Source: Plakobranchus ocellatus (Eukaryota; Mollusca; Gastropoda; Plakobranchidae). Taken from it: a DNA stretch of 21,771 nt. The translations under genes and the position numbers were made by a program. Positions 10,101-20,300 of this stretch are shown in pieces. Location: assembly GCA_019648995.1 (NCBI GenBank), contig BLXT01001089.1:86815-108585 (forward strand), written 5' to 3'. The stretch's first letter is position 1; each line of letters begins with the position of its first letter. The notes beneath the pieces were generated by a model that saw nothing but the letters and a program-made list of their open reading frames with translations, was not told the origin of the DNA and did not search any database.

Positions 10101-11581
10101 AAGTAATGTGAAAATTGCACAAATTTATACATAGGAGATGTACTAAATTCATTTTTGATGAGATTATAAGTAATATTAAAACTTCACAAATTTTTACCTA
10201 GTTTACTTACTAGATTCATTTTTGATAACTGTCAACATTTATCATTTTATTATTAAAAATGGTAATAATAAAAGCAATCATAATAGAAGTATAAGTCTAA
10301 ATAGGAATAATAATGGTCTTTATTTTACCAAACTGACACAGTGAAAGCAGTTCCCACACATATTTGACCAATAGAAAAATATGTATATTTTTATAAGTTG
10401 TAACATTTTTGCAGAGAGTTTTTACATCTCAAAGCGGAAGCTCCACATTTTGAACCTAGAACTTCCTGAAGAAAATTAAGAGAAGGAAAGGTCCATTCAT
10501 CTTGTTTGCAATTTGCTCAATAAGTCTTGTCAAATTAATTGGGGGGGGGGGGGGGGGGNNNNNNNNNNNNNNNNNNNNNNNNNNNNNNNNNNNNNNNNNN
10601 NNNNNTAATCGTCATTTCTAAAATCTATTTCATTTTTTTTTTCTAATTTAATTTGTGCTGAAAATTTTTTGGTTCAAAAACTAGTGCTTCTGCCTATCCC
10701 AAAGACAGACAAAATACAAGAGTCTTGTATGCCTTTAATATCAACTTACTGGGTAACATAAGTGGCATTAAACTCTTCTTACTATTTATGGTTGACATCA
10801 TTGTGCTATTTAACAATTTTTGGTATAAGCTACATTTGTTTTACGAATTTTCACAAATATGAAGAGAAAATGCCTTATTATTCTGCTTTGACTTTGATCT
10901 CAGATCTCTTTAATATGTATGCTTAAAAGTGTTCATAACTGTATGTGGCAAATTAAGGAAATGCATTACAATTGTCAGATATGCATGTTGAAATGTTTAT
11001 AATCTATATTCTCTATCTTTTCGTGTATATTCTGAAGTTCAAATTTTGTTCATATCCTAATAAGAACAGAAATGAAATTTTAAAGATAAAATGGGGCTGA
11101 AGGAAAATCCACATTTTTTTTTATTTTACAAGTATCTATCTAAAAAAAAATAATGTCAGAGGATTTTGACAGGTTTTATCACATTGTGACACGTGTGAAG
11201 ACAGAAACTTTACCCAAAAAAAGTGTAGCCTATCTCATTCAATTTACAATTTTCCTCTCTAAACCTAGAAAATCTTTTTCTTTTTCAATTTTGTATTAAT
11301 TGAATGTCATAAGAATTTAACATCATCCTGAATTCTCTCTCTCTCTCTCTCTTTTTTTTTTTAATCATATATAGGAAAATGCCAAGAGGGAAGCCCAGAA
11401 GAAATTTACAAAGACACTGCGTGGTGCTGGTCTGGATGAATGGAAAATACCTAAAGGCATTGCTGCATCAAAGTCCGTCAGTGAGGATCAATATGAATCC
11501 AATGAAAGTGGTGATGATGAGCAGTTTACCCGCACTGCTCCAGCTGATACAACTTATGTCAAAGAGGATGACGAAGACTGA
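5075..11581 (+). CDS. FAM161 (FAM161A/B-type) ciliary microtubule-associated protein, complete
   Basis: Coding exons 5075-6794, 7250-7325, 8872-9036, 9738-9837 and 11375-11581 join to 755 codons plus TGA. Vertebrate FAM161A/B belong to the UPF0564 family and act at the centriole, connecting cilium and microtubules; FAM161A loss causes retinitis pigmentosa in people. Seen: a charged N-terminal half, then two PF..(I)RE / FKA.P.P.H modules (301-350 and 383-422), a third PF motif (525), coiled-coil-like Lys/Glu/Arg tracts (310-340, 430-485, 535-556, 600-690), the C-terminal block ID-ESPLLVEKF...NAKREAQKKFTKTL, and an acidic end (KEDDED). An in-frame TGA at 5042 bounds the start. ATGs lie at 5075, 5081, 5087 and 5096; the last has the best context (ACCATGG). 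It is slightly longer than the human proteins. I see one gene equidistant to A and B, so no A/B letter is given. Confidence 0.95.
6795..7249 (+). other. FAM161 intron 1 (455 bp)
   Basis: GTATGT donor and TATTTTCAG acceptor. It is dominated by T runs and the CT/TATC microsatellite listed separately. No other content seen. Confidence 0.9.
7062..7190 (+). repeat. (CT)n / (TATC)n compound microsatellite
   Basis: About 95 bp of almost pure CT interrupted by TATC units, followed by a short AT stretch and a TATC plus CT tail. It ends about 60 bp before the exon 2 acceptor, so it gives the intron an unusually pyrimidine-rich 3' half. Length is expected to vary between individuals. Confidence 0.97.
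7250..7325 (+). CDS. FAM161 coding exon 2 (76 nt)
   Basis: Two bases complete Gly574, then 24 Ser/Thr-rich codons (TLSTSLDSIPTHSTRSAELR), then two bases of Lys599. Acceptor TTTTCAG, donor GTGAGT. The frame is fixed by the exons on both sides; the sequence itself is not strongly conserved, so this exon rests mainly on splice sites and phase. Confidence 0.85.
7326..8871 (+). other. FAM161 intron 2 (1546 bp)
   Basis: AT-rich, GTGAGT to AACTAG. It contains a T15-G18 run followed by two N at 8347-8348. No exon-like or RNA-like content was found; a C-box-like GATGATGA near 8435 lacks a D box. Confidence 0.85.
8329..8348 (+). other. G18 run abutting an N gap (assembly problem)
   Basis: Eighteen G follow fifteen T, then two N. 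The true length here is unknown; poly-G runs are typical sequencing or gap-closing failures. Confidence 0.9.
8872..9036 (+). CDS. FAM161 coding exon 3
   Basis: One base completes Lys599, then 54 codons (600-653), then two bases of Arg654. The product is extremely basic and acidic by turns (KDKERQLKRQQQKEEEEKRR, later ERLKRK), as expected for a coiled coil or single alpha-helix with microtubule affinity. Acceptor AACTAG has a poor pyrimidine tract; donor GTAAGA is good. Confidence 0.93.
9037..9737 (+). other. FAM161 intron 3 (701 bp)
   Basis: GTAAGA donor, TTTTTAG acceptor, many T runs. Nothing else recognised. Confidence 0.9.
9738..9837 (+). CDS. FAM161 coding exon 4
   Basis: One base completes Arg654, then 33 codons ending in phase 0. 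It encodes QEERAAQEAYQQQIEDMKAR and then IDESPLLVEKFMK; the PLL-(V/F)-E block is characteristic of the FAM161 C-terminus. Acceptor TTTTTAG, donor GTAAAT. Confidence 0.95.
10118..10251 (+). repeat. Degenerate two-copy tandem duplication, period 67
   Basis: CACAAATTT occurs at 10118 and 10185 and ATTCATTTTTGAT at 10147 and 10214, both offset by 67 bp, with diverged sequence between. This indicates one old tandem duplication inside the intron. Confidence 0.6.
10541..10605. other. G18 run followed by 47 N (assembly gap)
   Basis: Eighteen G at 10541-10558 run straight into N at 10559-10605. Same G count as at 8329-8346, which suggests an artefact rather than biology. Confidence 0.95.
11334..11362 (+). 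repeat. (CT)n-T11 tract acting as polypyrimidine tract of the last FAM161 acceptor
   Basis: A pure CT repeat followed by about eleven T ends 12 bases before the ATATAG acceptor at 11374. It serves as the splicing pyrimidine tract and is also a length-variable microsatellite. Confidence 0.8.
11375..11581 (+). CDS. FAM161 coding exon 5 (last)
   Basis: Starts in phase 0 with ENAKREAQKKFTKTLRGAGL, matching the NA-R-A...TL conserved tail of FAM161A, then WKIPKG, a Ser/Glu/Asp-rich stretch and an acidic end before TGA at 11579-11581. 68 codons. Confidence 0.95.
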   Translation, partial: ENAKREAQKKFTKTLRGAGLDEWKIPKGIAASKSVSEDQYESNESGDDEQFTRTAPADTTYVKEDDED

Positions 11582-11770
11582 GTTTAAAAAGACTGGTGCT
11601 TAGTTCATTTTCACCAGAATATGACTGCCATCATTTTTCAGTAATTTCATAAACATGTTCACTTTTAAAAATTTTTTTAGAATATTCAGTACAACTTTGT
11701 AAAGGTCTTACATTGTATTTTTCTTATATGGTTGAGCTTGTTCTCTTTGTTTTTCTTTTTTAACCTTTTC

Positions 11771-11900
11771 AGGACGCCAACCCCCTTTTCAGTTATAATC
11801 AAAATGCAATCTTTTGGGATGCAGGTAACCAATTTGGTTACAAGGGTTTTACACCACTTTAGGACGCTGACCTCCGCTGCGGTTACCTCAGAGTTGCACA
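11771..11900 (+). repeat. GC-richer diverged 90-bp repeat pair with a perfect hairpin
   Basis: AGGACGC recurs at 11771 and 11861; each copy continues with a C-rich stretch and GTTA at matching spacing, so it is an old 90 bp tandem pair, the second copy partial. Between them GTAACCAA and TTGGTTAC (11825-11841) form a perfect inverted repeat with a one-base centre. The patch is clearly less AT-rich than its surroundings and may be a remnant of a dispersed repeat. Confidence 0.45.
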
Positions 11901-12826
11901 TTCTTATATGATATTTTATACAAATTTTCAAAAAACACAAAAACTAGTGCGTCCACAGGGAATTTTAGTGATTTGGGTGGGGCATACTGAAAAGGTTAAT
12001 CTTTATAAAATGACCATGTTTTTACCTCTTTTTGTTTTTCTCTTTACTGACTCCAAAGGCAAAGTGACCTTTTTATGTATTTTTGGCCCCTGAAGTCAGT
12101 TGTTAATGTCTTGTGCTTAAAATCCTAAACATTGCAGCCAAAGATTGTGTTTTAAAAAATCATCTACATTGCCTGTGATAAACACCTAAGTTATCTTTTC
12201 CCTCTTGATTTTATAAATTCCTTTTGCTCAGCAGTTAATTAGTTTTCTAAAGTTTATATTTTTCTTTTCCTTGTAGTCTTTTCATTTAAAAAATGTTTTC
12301 TCTTAGGTTTGGAACATTCATTTATGAAATTAGGTCTGCATTAGTTTCAAGGACTAGACATTTGTCCTGTTATAAACTTTGATCTACATCTAACTCTAGA
12401 TGAAATCTACATAATTATGGTTTATCTCAGCCTTTGCACAGGTTTATGTAGCCTTGAGTCTCTTTTGCTTTTTCATACCGTAAGATGAAAATTAGAAGGC
12501 ATATAAAATCTTATATGTATTTTTGAAAAAAAAATTTTGATTAATCTGATTAAATCATCATTTACGCTTAATTCCTTAACCTCCACGCATAGATTTTTTG
12601 TTTTAATTCTGTAGTGTTAGCATTAGGAATGTGCAAAATTATAATACACATATTTCAGTGGAATCACCAAAACCAAATATAAACTTTTTATTGAAACTGG
12701 GTTTTATAATAGAATTATATTACAGATTCATAAATCAAGTACCAGCCTTTAGGAAGCCAACAATGAAAATTAGGGAAAGGAAAAATCTTGAGTTTAATTT
12801 TGTTATTGTTATACTCTTTATCATAG

Positions 12827-12832
12827 AATAAA
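12827..12832 (+). terminator. Candidate FAM161 poly(A) signal AATAAA
   Basis: First canonical AATAAA after the FAM161 stop, about 1.25 kb downstream, followed by T-rich DNA. An ATTAAA at 12549-12554 and another AATAAA at 13915-13920 are alternatives. Confidence 0.4.
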
Positions 12833-13930
12833 CTTAATCATAAATTGTTTTATAATCATGGTGACAAATCCCTTTGTTCTCAAATTTTTTTTTGTAACTG
12901 CCTAACATGAATTGTAACGCAAACTGTTATTGAAAGCTTTAACTGCTTCATTATCTTTGGTAAACTGTATGAATACATTTTTCCCATGTAGAAAAGTTAT
13001 ATTCATGTCAATTTTTCAAATCATATTACGTAATTAAAACTTTAATGTCATTAGAATCAGTGAATTCTGTGTTTTCCTTTTTATATATTATGATTTTTGT
13101 ATAACATATATTCTTTTTAAAACAATCACATTTGATATATTCAATGTTTTAAGATTTTTTTTTTTTTTACGGTATTTATCTTGATAAGGTTTATGAAATT
13201 TCAAATAATAACTGGATTTTTATTGTATGTAGATTAAAGCAAATATTCTTATCAACAATTTGAAACTTATTTTCTAAAGTATTCTTAAGAATTTAACAAA
13301 AATGTTAGATACTGAGAGAAGGCAAAGCTAATCCTACTAATACAGTTTGTAGTAATTCAAAATCATCTTTTTTCTTGTTCTAATATTCCGTATATTTCAA
13401 TAACTTGATAATACAAAAAAATGAAATGAATGCCATTCTCAAAAACAGCTCTAAATAGATTGTCCTCCTTAATATATTTGTTCTCTTTAGAAAATTTTGA
13501 TCATCTTATTTGGAAAAAAAAAGTGGGTATATGTCTGCCATAGCCAAAGGGAGAGCAGTATCACCAGTGCTAAATCTATGGACGATGCCGTTCTTCATTT
13601 TGTTGTAACAGATGTGTAGTATGACCATAATATTCCAAATATTCAACTACGAAGCATCATATTATACGCTTCTTAGATATCTTTAATAGTTCCATAGTTC
13701 CATTCATTGAATGACTGTCCTGTAGGCTGGGAAGGAATTTATATGTGCAAAGTTGATAATTATGACAAGTTTGCCTAAATTTATTTAACCTGTTCCTGCA
13801 GCAAAACTCACCTTGTGGTGACATTAAACTTAAACATATATTCTGATTTTTAATAGATGCTAAAGTAAAGTATAAAATCAGCTTCTCAGACTTCGTATAT
13901 CCTTTTTTAATGGAAATAAAAAAATAATAC

Positions 13931-14025
13931 AACAGTGCAAAATGTTTGTTTATTGTTACTCAGTCAAGCGGCGATTGTTACTCAGAATGTACACAATAAT
14001 GCAAAACGTTTGCTATTTATTGTTT
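13931..14025 (+). repeat. Degenerate tandem duplication, period about 64, with nested 12-mer repeat
   Basis: GCAAAA(T/C)GTTTG followed by TTTATTGTT occurs near 13937 and 14001. Inside the first copy ATTGTTACTCAG is present exactly twice (13952-13963 and 13974-13985). It looks like local slippage duplications. Confidence 0.55.
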
Positions 14026-14749
14026 AATTAAGAGGAGAGCGCTGTTCAAATTCATTTCTAGTTTTTCTAACCTGAAATAATTTTGTCTTGAGAAATCACC
14101 ACATTAGGCAAAGATATCTGAGACTGGGAAATTTTGAATACATATTGGAAACAAAGTTTAAAAATCTTAATTTTATTTGAATAAAACATTTACATGTATG
14201 TGGTTTCTAAAGTTGAGTTTTGCATACTGATTAAAGCAGTCTTGCAATGTCAAGATGACTTACAGAGCCAGCCAAGCATACATCAACTAGAGCAAAAAAC
14301 CTTTTATTTTATATTTTATTTCAACTTAAACTTCTGGGATAATTTTTTGAACTGAAGCTACTGTATTGTTAAGATAATGCTATGGATAGGTAAATGTATG
14401 TGGTTAAGTCAATATTGCATTTAACCCCACAGGGCTCAATGACTTGGTGATACTGTCCATTTTTCAAAGATCATGAAATACTGTATAGCCAGCCCGGCTA
14501 CACATTTCATTTTAGAGTCCATACTGAAATCTACTTTTGTATGTTAAAAGAATGATTATCAATTTAATGACTGGGTAGAATTTGATCAACATTGCAGACA
14601 ATATTTGAAACAAAGAATTTTCATAGAATTGAAGACAACATTGCCACTTGTTTGAGTAAAATCTTGCTAATACAGTAATAGTACCATTACAAAAACAAAG
14701 TATCACAATTTTTAAGACTAAAGATTGAAGGCATTGAGTTCAACAATGT

Positions 14750-14755
14750 TTTATT
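14750..14755 (-). terminator. Candidate XPO1 poly(A) signal AATAAA
   Basis: First canonical AATAAA on the minus strand after the XPO1 stop codon, implying a 3' UTR of about 2.4 kb, with GTTG-containing DNA just downstream. A variant ATTAAA at 16482-16477 would give a shorter UTR of about 0.7 kb. Confidence 0.4.
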
Positions 14756-16843
14756 TACCAAAAAATATCATCAAGCTTTATCAAAAAAAAAAAACAAATC
14801 AAAGCTATAAGGGAAAAAAAGTAGTAGGATCGTCACTGTGCTAGCATTTACTTTAAGCAAAAGTCATTTGATACCGTCTAATAAACAAAGAAGTCTGCTT
14901 GGCATTTTCCTGAAGGCACCTGATGTTACTATAAATTTTCAATCTTTTTCAAAATAAGATTTCAAATAATACCATCAGATGTCAATTCCATTTATAAGAA
15001 AACTACTAACAGAGCTAATCATGGCCTTTGACTTATGCTATCCTACTTGCACAAACACACTACTGGAAGGTATTAATAACAGGGGTTAGAAGGAAATACA
15101 GCTTATCAATGGTAATGAGGATGAAGACTGGCATGGATTTTTTAAAATAAAAGCTCAATACTAATTTCCTATGGCTTGCAATGCTTGTGGTCAAAATTGT
15201 CTATATCATACATTAATGAATAGAACTTACGAGAAATATAAAAATGTCCATGAAAGTCGTCATGGTTTTCCATGATGAAAAAATGTTTTGCACAAAAGTT
15301 GTAAATGTATAAAAATGATTTGACTTGCCAATGCATTTGTCATTAATCAACAGCATCTGAAATACGAACTTGCCAACACATATTTACATGCCACAGATTA
15401 AAATCTAATGGAGAAAATTTTTACTCGGAGAGAAAACAAAACAAAAAAAAAAGTTAATTTTTTTTGTCTTTCAAGACATTTTTTGCCTCTATATCAAGCT
15501 TTAGCTACTGGAATTTACCAACAAAAAAAAAAATCAAAATAATAACAAATACAAGTTTTGATTTAAGTATTTGTGGACGCTGTATTATTTGCAGGAAAAA
15601 TTGCAATAAAACTAATAAAACCCAATGCTTTAGTTTATATTTCCCAAATGTGCATCAACACTTTTTCATACCATAGTACAAAGAGCAAAACTATGTACAA
15701 ATGAAAAATATAAATCATTACCAACATAAACCAACATTGTTTCTCCCCATACTTTACTTTCATTTGATACTGAACACGTGCCTTATATTTTGGCAAGTCA
15801 AATCAATAAAACTGAGAAGATTTGAGAAATTTCACAAGGCATCAAGCATCTTATTAAAACATCCATAATCAACACTTTAAAAGTGCTATAACCTTCTTTA
15901 CAGTGGAATTCACATCATAGCTGAGGAAGTTTCTGTTTATAATCCTGAATCTCTTATCATTGACCACATACACTGTATACTTTATCTTAAAGTCCTGGCA
16001 AACAAATTCCACTTCCTTTGTTAAATGTAGATAATCATGACTAAGCTATTCCAGGATTTGAAATAAGTCACATGTGATCTCATTAAGCTCATTTACATGT
16101 TTTCAACCTTAGGTCTAGCATGTAGATCTTCAATACAATGTTAAAATGACTGGTGTTCAGTGTTTGCGTACAGTGGACATATAGAAAATAAAAACATCAG
16201 AACAAAAAAAAAAAAAAAAACCTTTCCTTCTTCAAATTCCTTGATTTTTTTGTCCACAACATCATCAAATATAAATCAAAATTGGACATATTTAAAAAGT
16301 ACTGATCTGGGCACAAAGTATAAATAGTGCCTTCCCCCTCCCCCCAAACAAACCAAAAAAAATCAAAGTCACACTGATGCTTGCCACAGATCAGTCCGCT
16401 TTTTCATGCTTTCAGTTTGTTGAACACATTGTTTAGAAGAAATACATAAATAAAAATCTGAAAGGCAAGCAAGTATTTTAATCACAATTTTTTCCTATTT
16501 ATATATACATATGCCTTCCAGGAAGAAAAACAAAAACCTCACCCGATAGGCCAGAAATATCTATAAACTTAAGCAACTTGGTCTCTTTCAACAAAGAAAA
16601 TAGAGAAGAAAAAAAAAGCAAATCACTACAGAGATATAAAGTTTGAGAACCTATAACCATTCACTTGAATGTGAGATGCAAAAACAAAACATGCTGCCGT
16701 TCAACTTAAAAAAAAAAAAAAGTTTAAAAAAGTCACACAACCCTGCCAACTCAACATACGACGTTTCAACACCAAATTTTTAAGCATTCAATCTATTTCA
16801 GTCAAATCCATTCCTTGAATCTTGTTCAACTGATGACAAAAGG

Positions 16844-16871
16844 CAAAAAAAAAAAAAAAAAAAAAAAAAAA
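16844..16871 (+). repeat. Poly(A) homopolymer
   Basis: About 27 consecutive A in the probable XPO1 3' UTR (poly-U in the transcript). Similar long A or T runs occur at 1-20, 1259-1280, 16204-16220, 18661-18680, 20822-20840 and 21743-21768. Confidence 0.9.
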
Positions 16872-17179
16872 CAGAAAAAGCAACAACAGCTGTCATCCAA
16901 TAGATATGACTAATAATTTGGACAAGAAATATCACTTCAAATATTTCAGGCTCAACATTGTGTGCCACAGCTGTTTTCTTATACTGCTTTCAGTTCAGTG
17001 GTTTTGTTCTTCAAGTGAGGAAAAGTGTTATCAGAGTCTTATCCATAGGCCATTCACATCAAACCATTAGCAATTTGAAGATGCACAGGTCACTGGCCAG
17101 TATTCTATGGCTGCTTAGAGGACTATCAATACTATATAGCCTCTTTCCCCTCTCTTTTAGTTCAGTGACCAAGACCAAT

Positions 17180-17326
17180 TCAGTCTTGCATTTCTTCTGG
17201 CACTTCATGTGGCCCCACAATGCCTGGGACAGCAAGTTGCTGCTTCCTCTTCTCTTCCTGCGCATTGCGGATAACATTCTCTCTTTCCTCCAGGAATAAA
17301 TCATCCATATCCTCTCCTGCAAACTC
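17180..17326 (-). CDS. XPO1: XPO1 last exon with stop
   Basis: Phase 0 start with EFAGEDMDDLFLEERENVIR, then a Lys/Arg/Gln stretch and VPGIVGPHEVPEEMQD before TGA at 17182-17180. This is the acidic tail plus C-terminal helix. The last residues read EEMQD where vertebrates, from memory, have EEMCD. Confidence 0.98.
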   Translation of the reverse strand, partial: EFAGEDMDDLFLEERENVIRNAQEEKRKQQLAVPGIVGPHEVPEEMQD

Positions 17327-20300
17327 CTGTAGATGACAAGGGAACAAGTGAAACGAAAAATTTATGTTCTAAAAATAAATGAAAAAATGGGTCAGATTAA
17401 TAAGAATGCAATTTCTTCTGGATGAGTTTTTATTTTTTGGCGATCAAATTAGCATCGCTTAGCTGTAAATATTTCCCTAAAAGACATCAGCCCACAAAGC
17501 AGGAAGGGCCAATTAAAATTTTCCTCCCTTAATTTCCTGAAATTAACAAAGATTCAAAAAGAGGGCTCTCTAGTACAATAACTGCTCAATCTGCATGAGA
17601 AATGTCCAAGAATTAAAAACAGTTAAAATCATACAACACAGGGAATTAAAAAAGCCCAAATTTTGCCTAGGTCCAGCGGGCAATTTTCAGAAACATGATG
17701 CTACGAGTGCCAGTGTTATCAGTTCCCTCATGTAGCAATGAGGAACAATGTCTGACGATTAGTTTCTGCACCTATTAATAGCTATGAAATTCTTTTGGTA
17801 TATGACAGCACATCAGTTTAGACCAATGGTGAATGAGAACATTCTTGTATAAGACCAAGAGAATGACTGTGTGGCATTTGAGAGTATGTATGAGCTCTGC
17901 AAACCATTAGAAAAAAAAAAAAAGGATATTTTCAGCCTAAGCCTTCATCAGGTTACAATATGTACATCACCAACAGTCATGTCTGTGTGATAACTATGAA
18001 TTCTCATGAATATATTAATGAAAAAATTGATCCTACTTTTATGATTGTTTTGTAAAGCTCTCAATATACAGGGATGCCAGTGGCCTCTGACTAAAAAGCA
18101 GGAAACTTGTACAGTAATAAAGAGTTTTTTCAAAGCTGTATTTAAAGTATAATGGACTTTTAAGTAATAAAAAAAAGGCAAAAAGTTGGAAATCCTGTTA
18201 AAATCGGAAAACTGGCATCCCTGAATATATACTTTATTTGGATCACATTATACTTGACTCACCTCCGGTGAGCACCAACTTCATTTTTTTCACCATAACA
18301 TAGGTCAAGAATCATTAATCAACACAAAATTCCATAACGTAACACAAATTACACAACAAATGGACGAAATTGTTTAAGTTTGATATCTGTGAACAATGTG
18401 CAGTCAAGAGTGTTTTTGTGGTGACTAAGAGTTCCGAGGTGCAATCTTTTCAAAAATAAAAAGGAGAATTTTTTTCACTGAAGAGAACTTCTTAATAGAC
18501 TTACTCTGATTTGCACCAAGAAGTCCCTTAAGTGTTCTTTCAATGCATTGCAATCTTGGTCAAAACTAAAGAGGCCTTCAATGAAGATTTTGATCTGTTG
18601 TCTGAAAAGAAGAGGAAAAAAGCTAGTGAAAGTATAAGGGGCTTCAGTAGTATAACCATCTTTTTTTTTTTTTTTTTTTTTGAGGTATTCTTTTTCTATT
18701 GAAAGTAGAGATAAATCAGAATATAGAGCATATAGTCAATAGGCAAAATTAATGACAATTTACATATCCGTCGCTCATCTTTATTTTAAAAAAAAAAAAA
18801 AGGCTTATAAAAGTAAGATCAGAAAAGATGTACAACTTATTCAATTTTTTGTTAACTTTATATAAAAAAATGTGGCTGCTTACTCATTGAGATGAGGGAA
18901 AGCTGTTTTCAGTAAAGAAAGCAGAAATTCCTGCACATAAACTATGTTCTGAGCTGCTGGATGACTCCGTCCCAGTTGTACAGTGATCTTGCCATGCTCT
19001 AAAAGGTTGAACATGTATGCCAGTATCGTGGCTTGCATTGTAAGGCCTAGTTAAATGAATTAAATGAAAAATTGTTAGTATCTTTTCAGTGATATCTATT
19101 ACTGGTTATTTAGAGCATAATCAAATTATTAACAAAGTTAATAAATTTTTCATTAATTGTTATAGTTAATCATGGAATTAGTCTTCTTATATTTTCTGAG
19201 AGCTAGTAAAAAATATCACTGAGAGCATCGTAACTATTATTCAGAAGGATCAAAAATGCTATCACATATGGCCACTCTTCTCTAGGGGGTTTTATTGTAT
19301 GATTGTTCATCATAGTTTCTTTTTGTTTTTCTGAGTAGGATAATATGTTGATTACACAAAATATGCTCTTCATTTATGCCTTGCTAAATTATGGAAAAAT
19401 TATGTCGTCACATTTGTAATTTATTTAAGCATTAATTATTATCTTTCTAGAGAGAGCGGAGTTTTTAAGTTAAAAAGGAAACTTTTAAAATGGCAATATT
19501 ATGGTTAACATGAAATTGAATTCCGGCTTGTGTCAAAACTGGATTATGGAGGCTTTGATGTTAAAATGCTTCTTTTAATGATATAAAATCTATTCATATT
19601 ATAACAGGCCATACAAAAGCCAATAAAGCAGTGTAGTCACACAGATTTAACTTCAGATCTCAAGTTTTATCATTATGTAGCTCCAGAAATAATATTTTGA
19701 ACTTACCAGCTGTATGAGAGCTGTCTGTTATGACTGAGAAGAGATGCTGCAGGATATCTGTAAAATAGGTCTGGTAAAAACTTTGGGCAGTGCCCTCCTC
19801 ACGGGAAATGTTCTGGAGCAGAACATATAAAATATCCAGCCCTGTGTCAGCAACATTACGCATGGTGTGTTTGAATGCCCAAATGATGGAGTCAAGCACT
19901 AGTTTGAACTGAGCTGGGGGGATGTTCAGGAGAGCTGAAAAGAATAAAGACAATGCCCTGACACTTACATTAATGCTTCTATACAGGTATAACTCTTAAC
20001 TAAAATGATAAGGGAAGATGTCCACAATTATTACAGGCATGCCTCACCAATACATTGTGTTGTAATGTAGCCTACATTTCTTCTACTACAATCATTGACC
20101 CAACAACTGGAGCAAAAACTGTGACAGAGACTTTGAGAATGGGTGGCTCTAGAAAGTGAAAAGGACATCACCCAGTGAATATTAGAGAAAAAAATGCCTT
20201 AGCATGTGTCATCCTTCATATGACTAACAAGGCTGTGAGCAAGCTAGAATGCTATGAAATAAAGCCTATCAATTTTCAAACTACAAGTAAGAGAGCTGCC

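Larger units (their letters stand above)
9838..11374 (+). other. FAM161 intron 4 (about 1.5 kb, contains a gap)
   Basis: AT-rich intron with the 47 N gap at 10559-10605 and a period-67 duplication at 10118-10251. Exons on both sides join in phase 0 to a continuous conserved block, so no missing exon is needed. Confidence 0.85.
11582..17179. other. Convergent intergenic region with the FAM161 and XPO1 3' UTRs
   Basis: 5.6 kb without recognisable coding sequence; open frames of 60-90 codons are scattered on both strands and match nothing I know. The left part should be the FAM161 3' UTR and the right part the XPO1 3' UTR. Content otherwise: AT-rich DNA, homopolymers and two degenerate duplications. 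Confidence 0.75.

Noticed and set aside
13657..13932. 91-codon minus-strand frame between the convergent genes
   Set aside because: No resemblance to a known protein and no supporting start, splice or composition signal.
13556..14455. 11 bp inverted repeat CAGTATCACCA / TGGTGATACTG, 900 bp apart
   Set aside because: No flanking duplication and no further end similarity; dozens of 11 bp pairs are expected by chance in a window of this size.
17059..17322. 87-codon minus-strand frame overlapping the last XPO1 exon
   Set aside because: It is an out-of-frame shadow; the other frame gives the conserved exportin-1 C-terminus.
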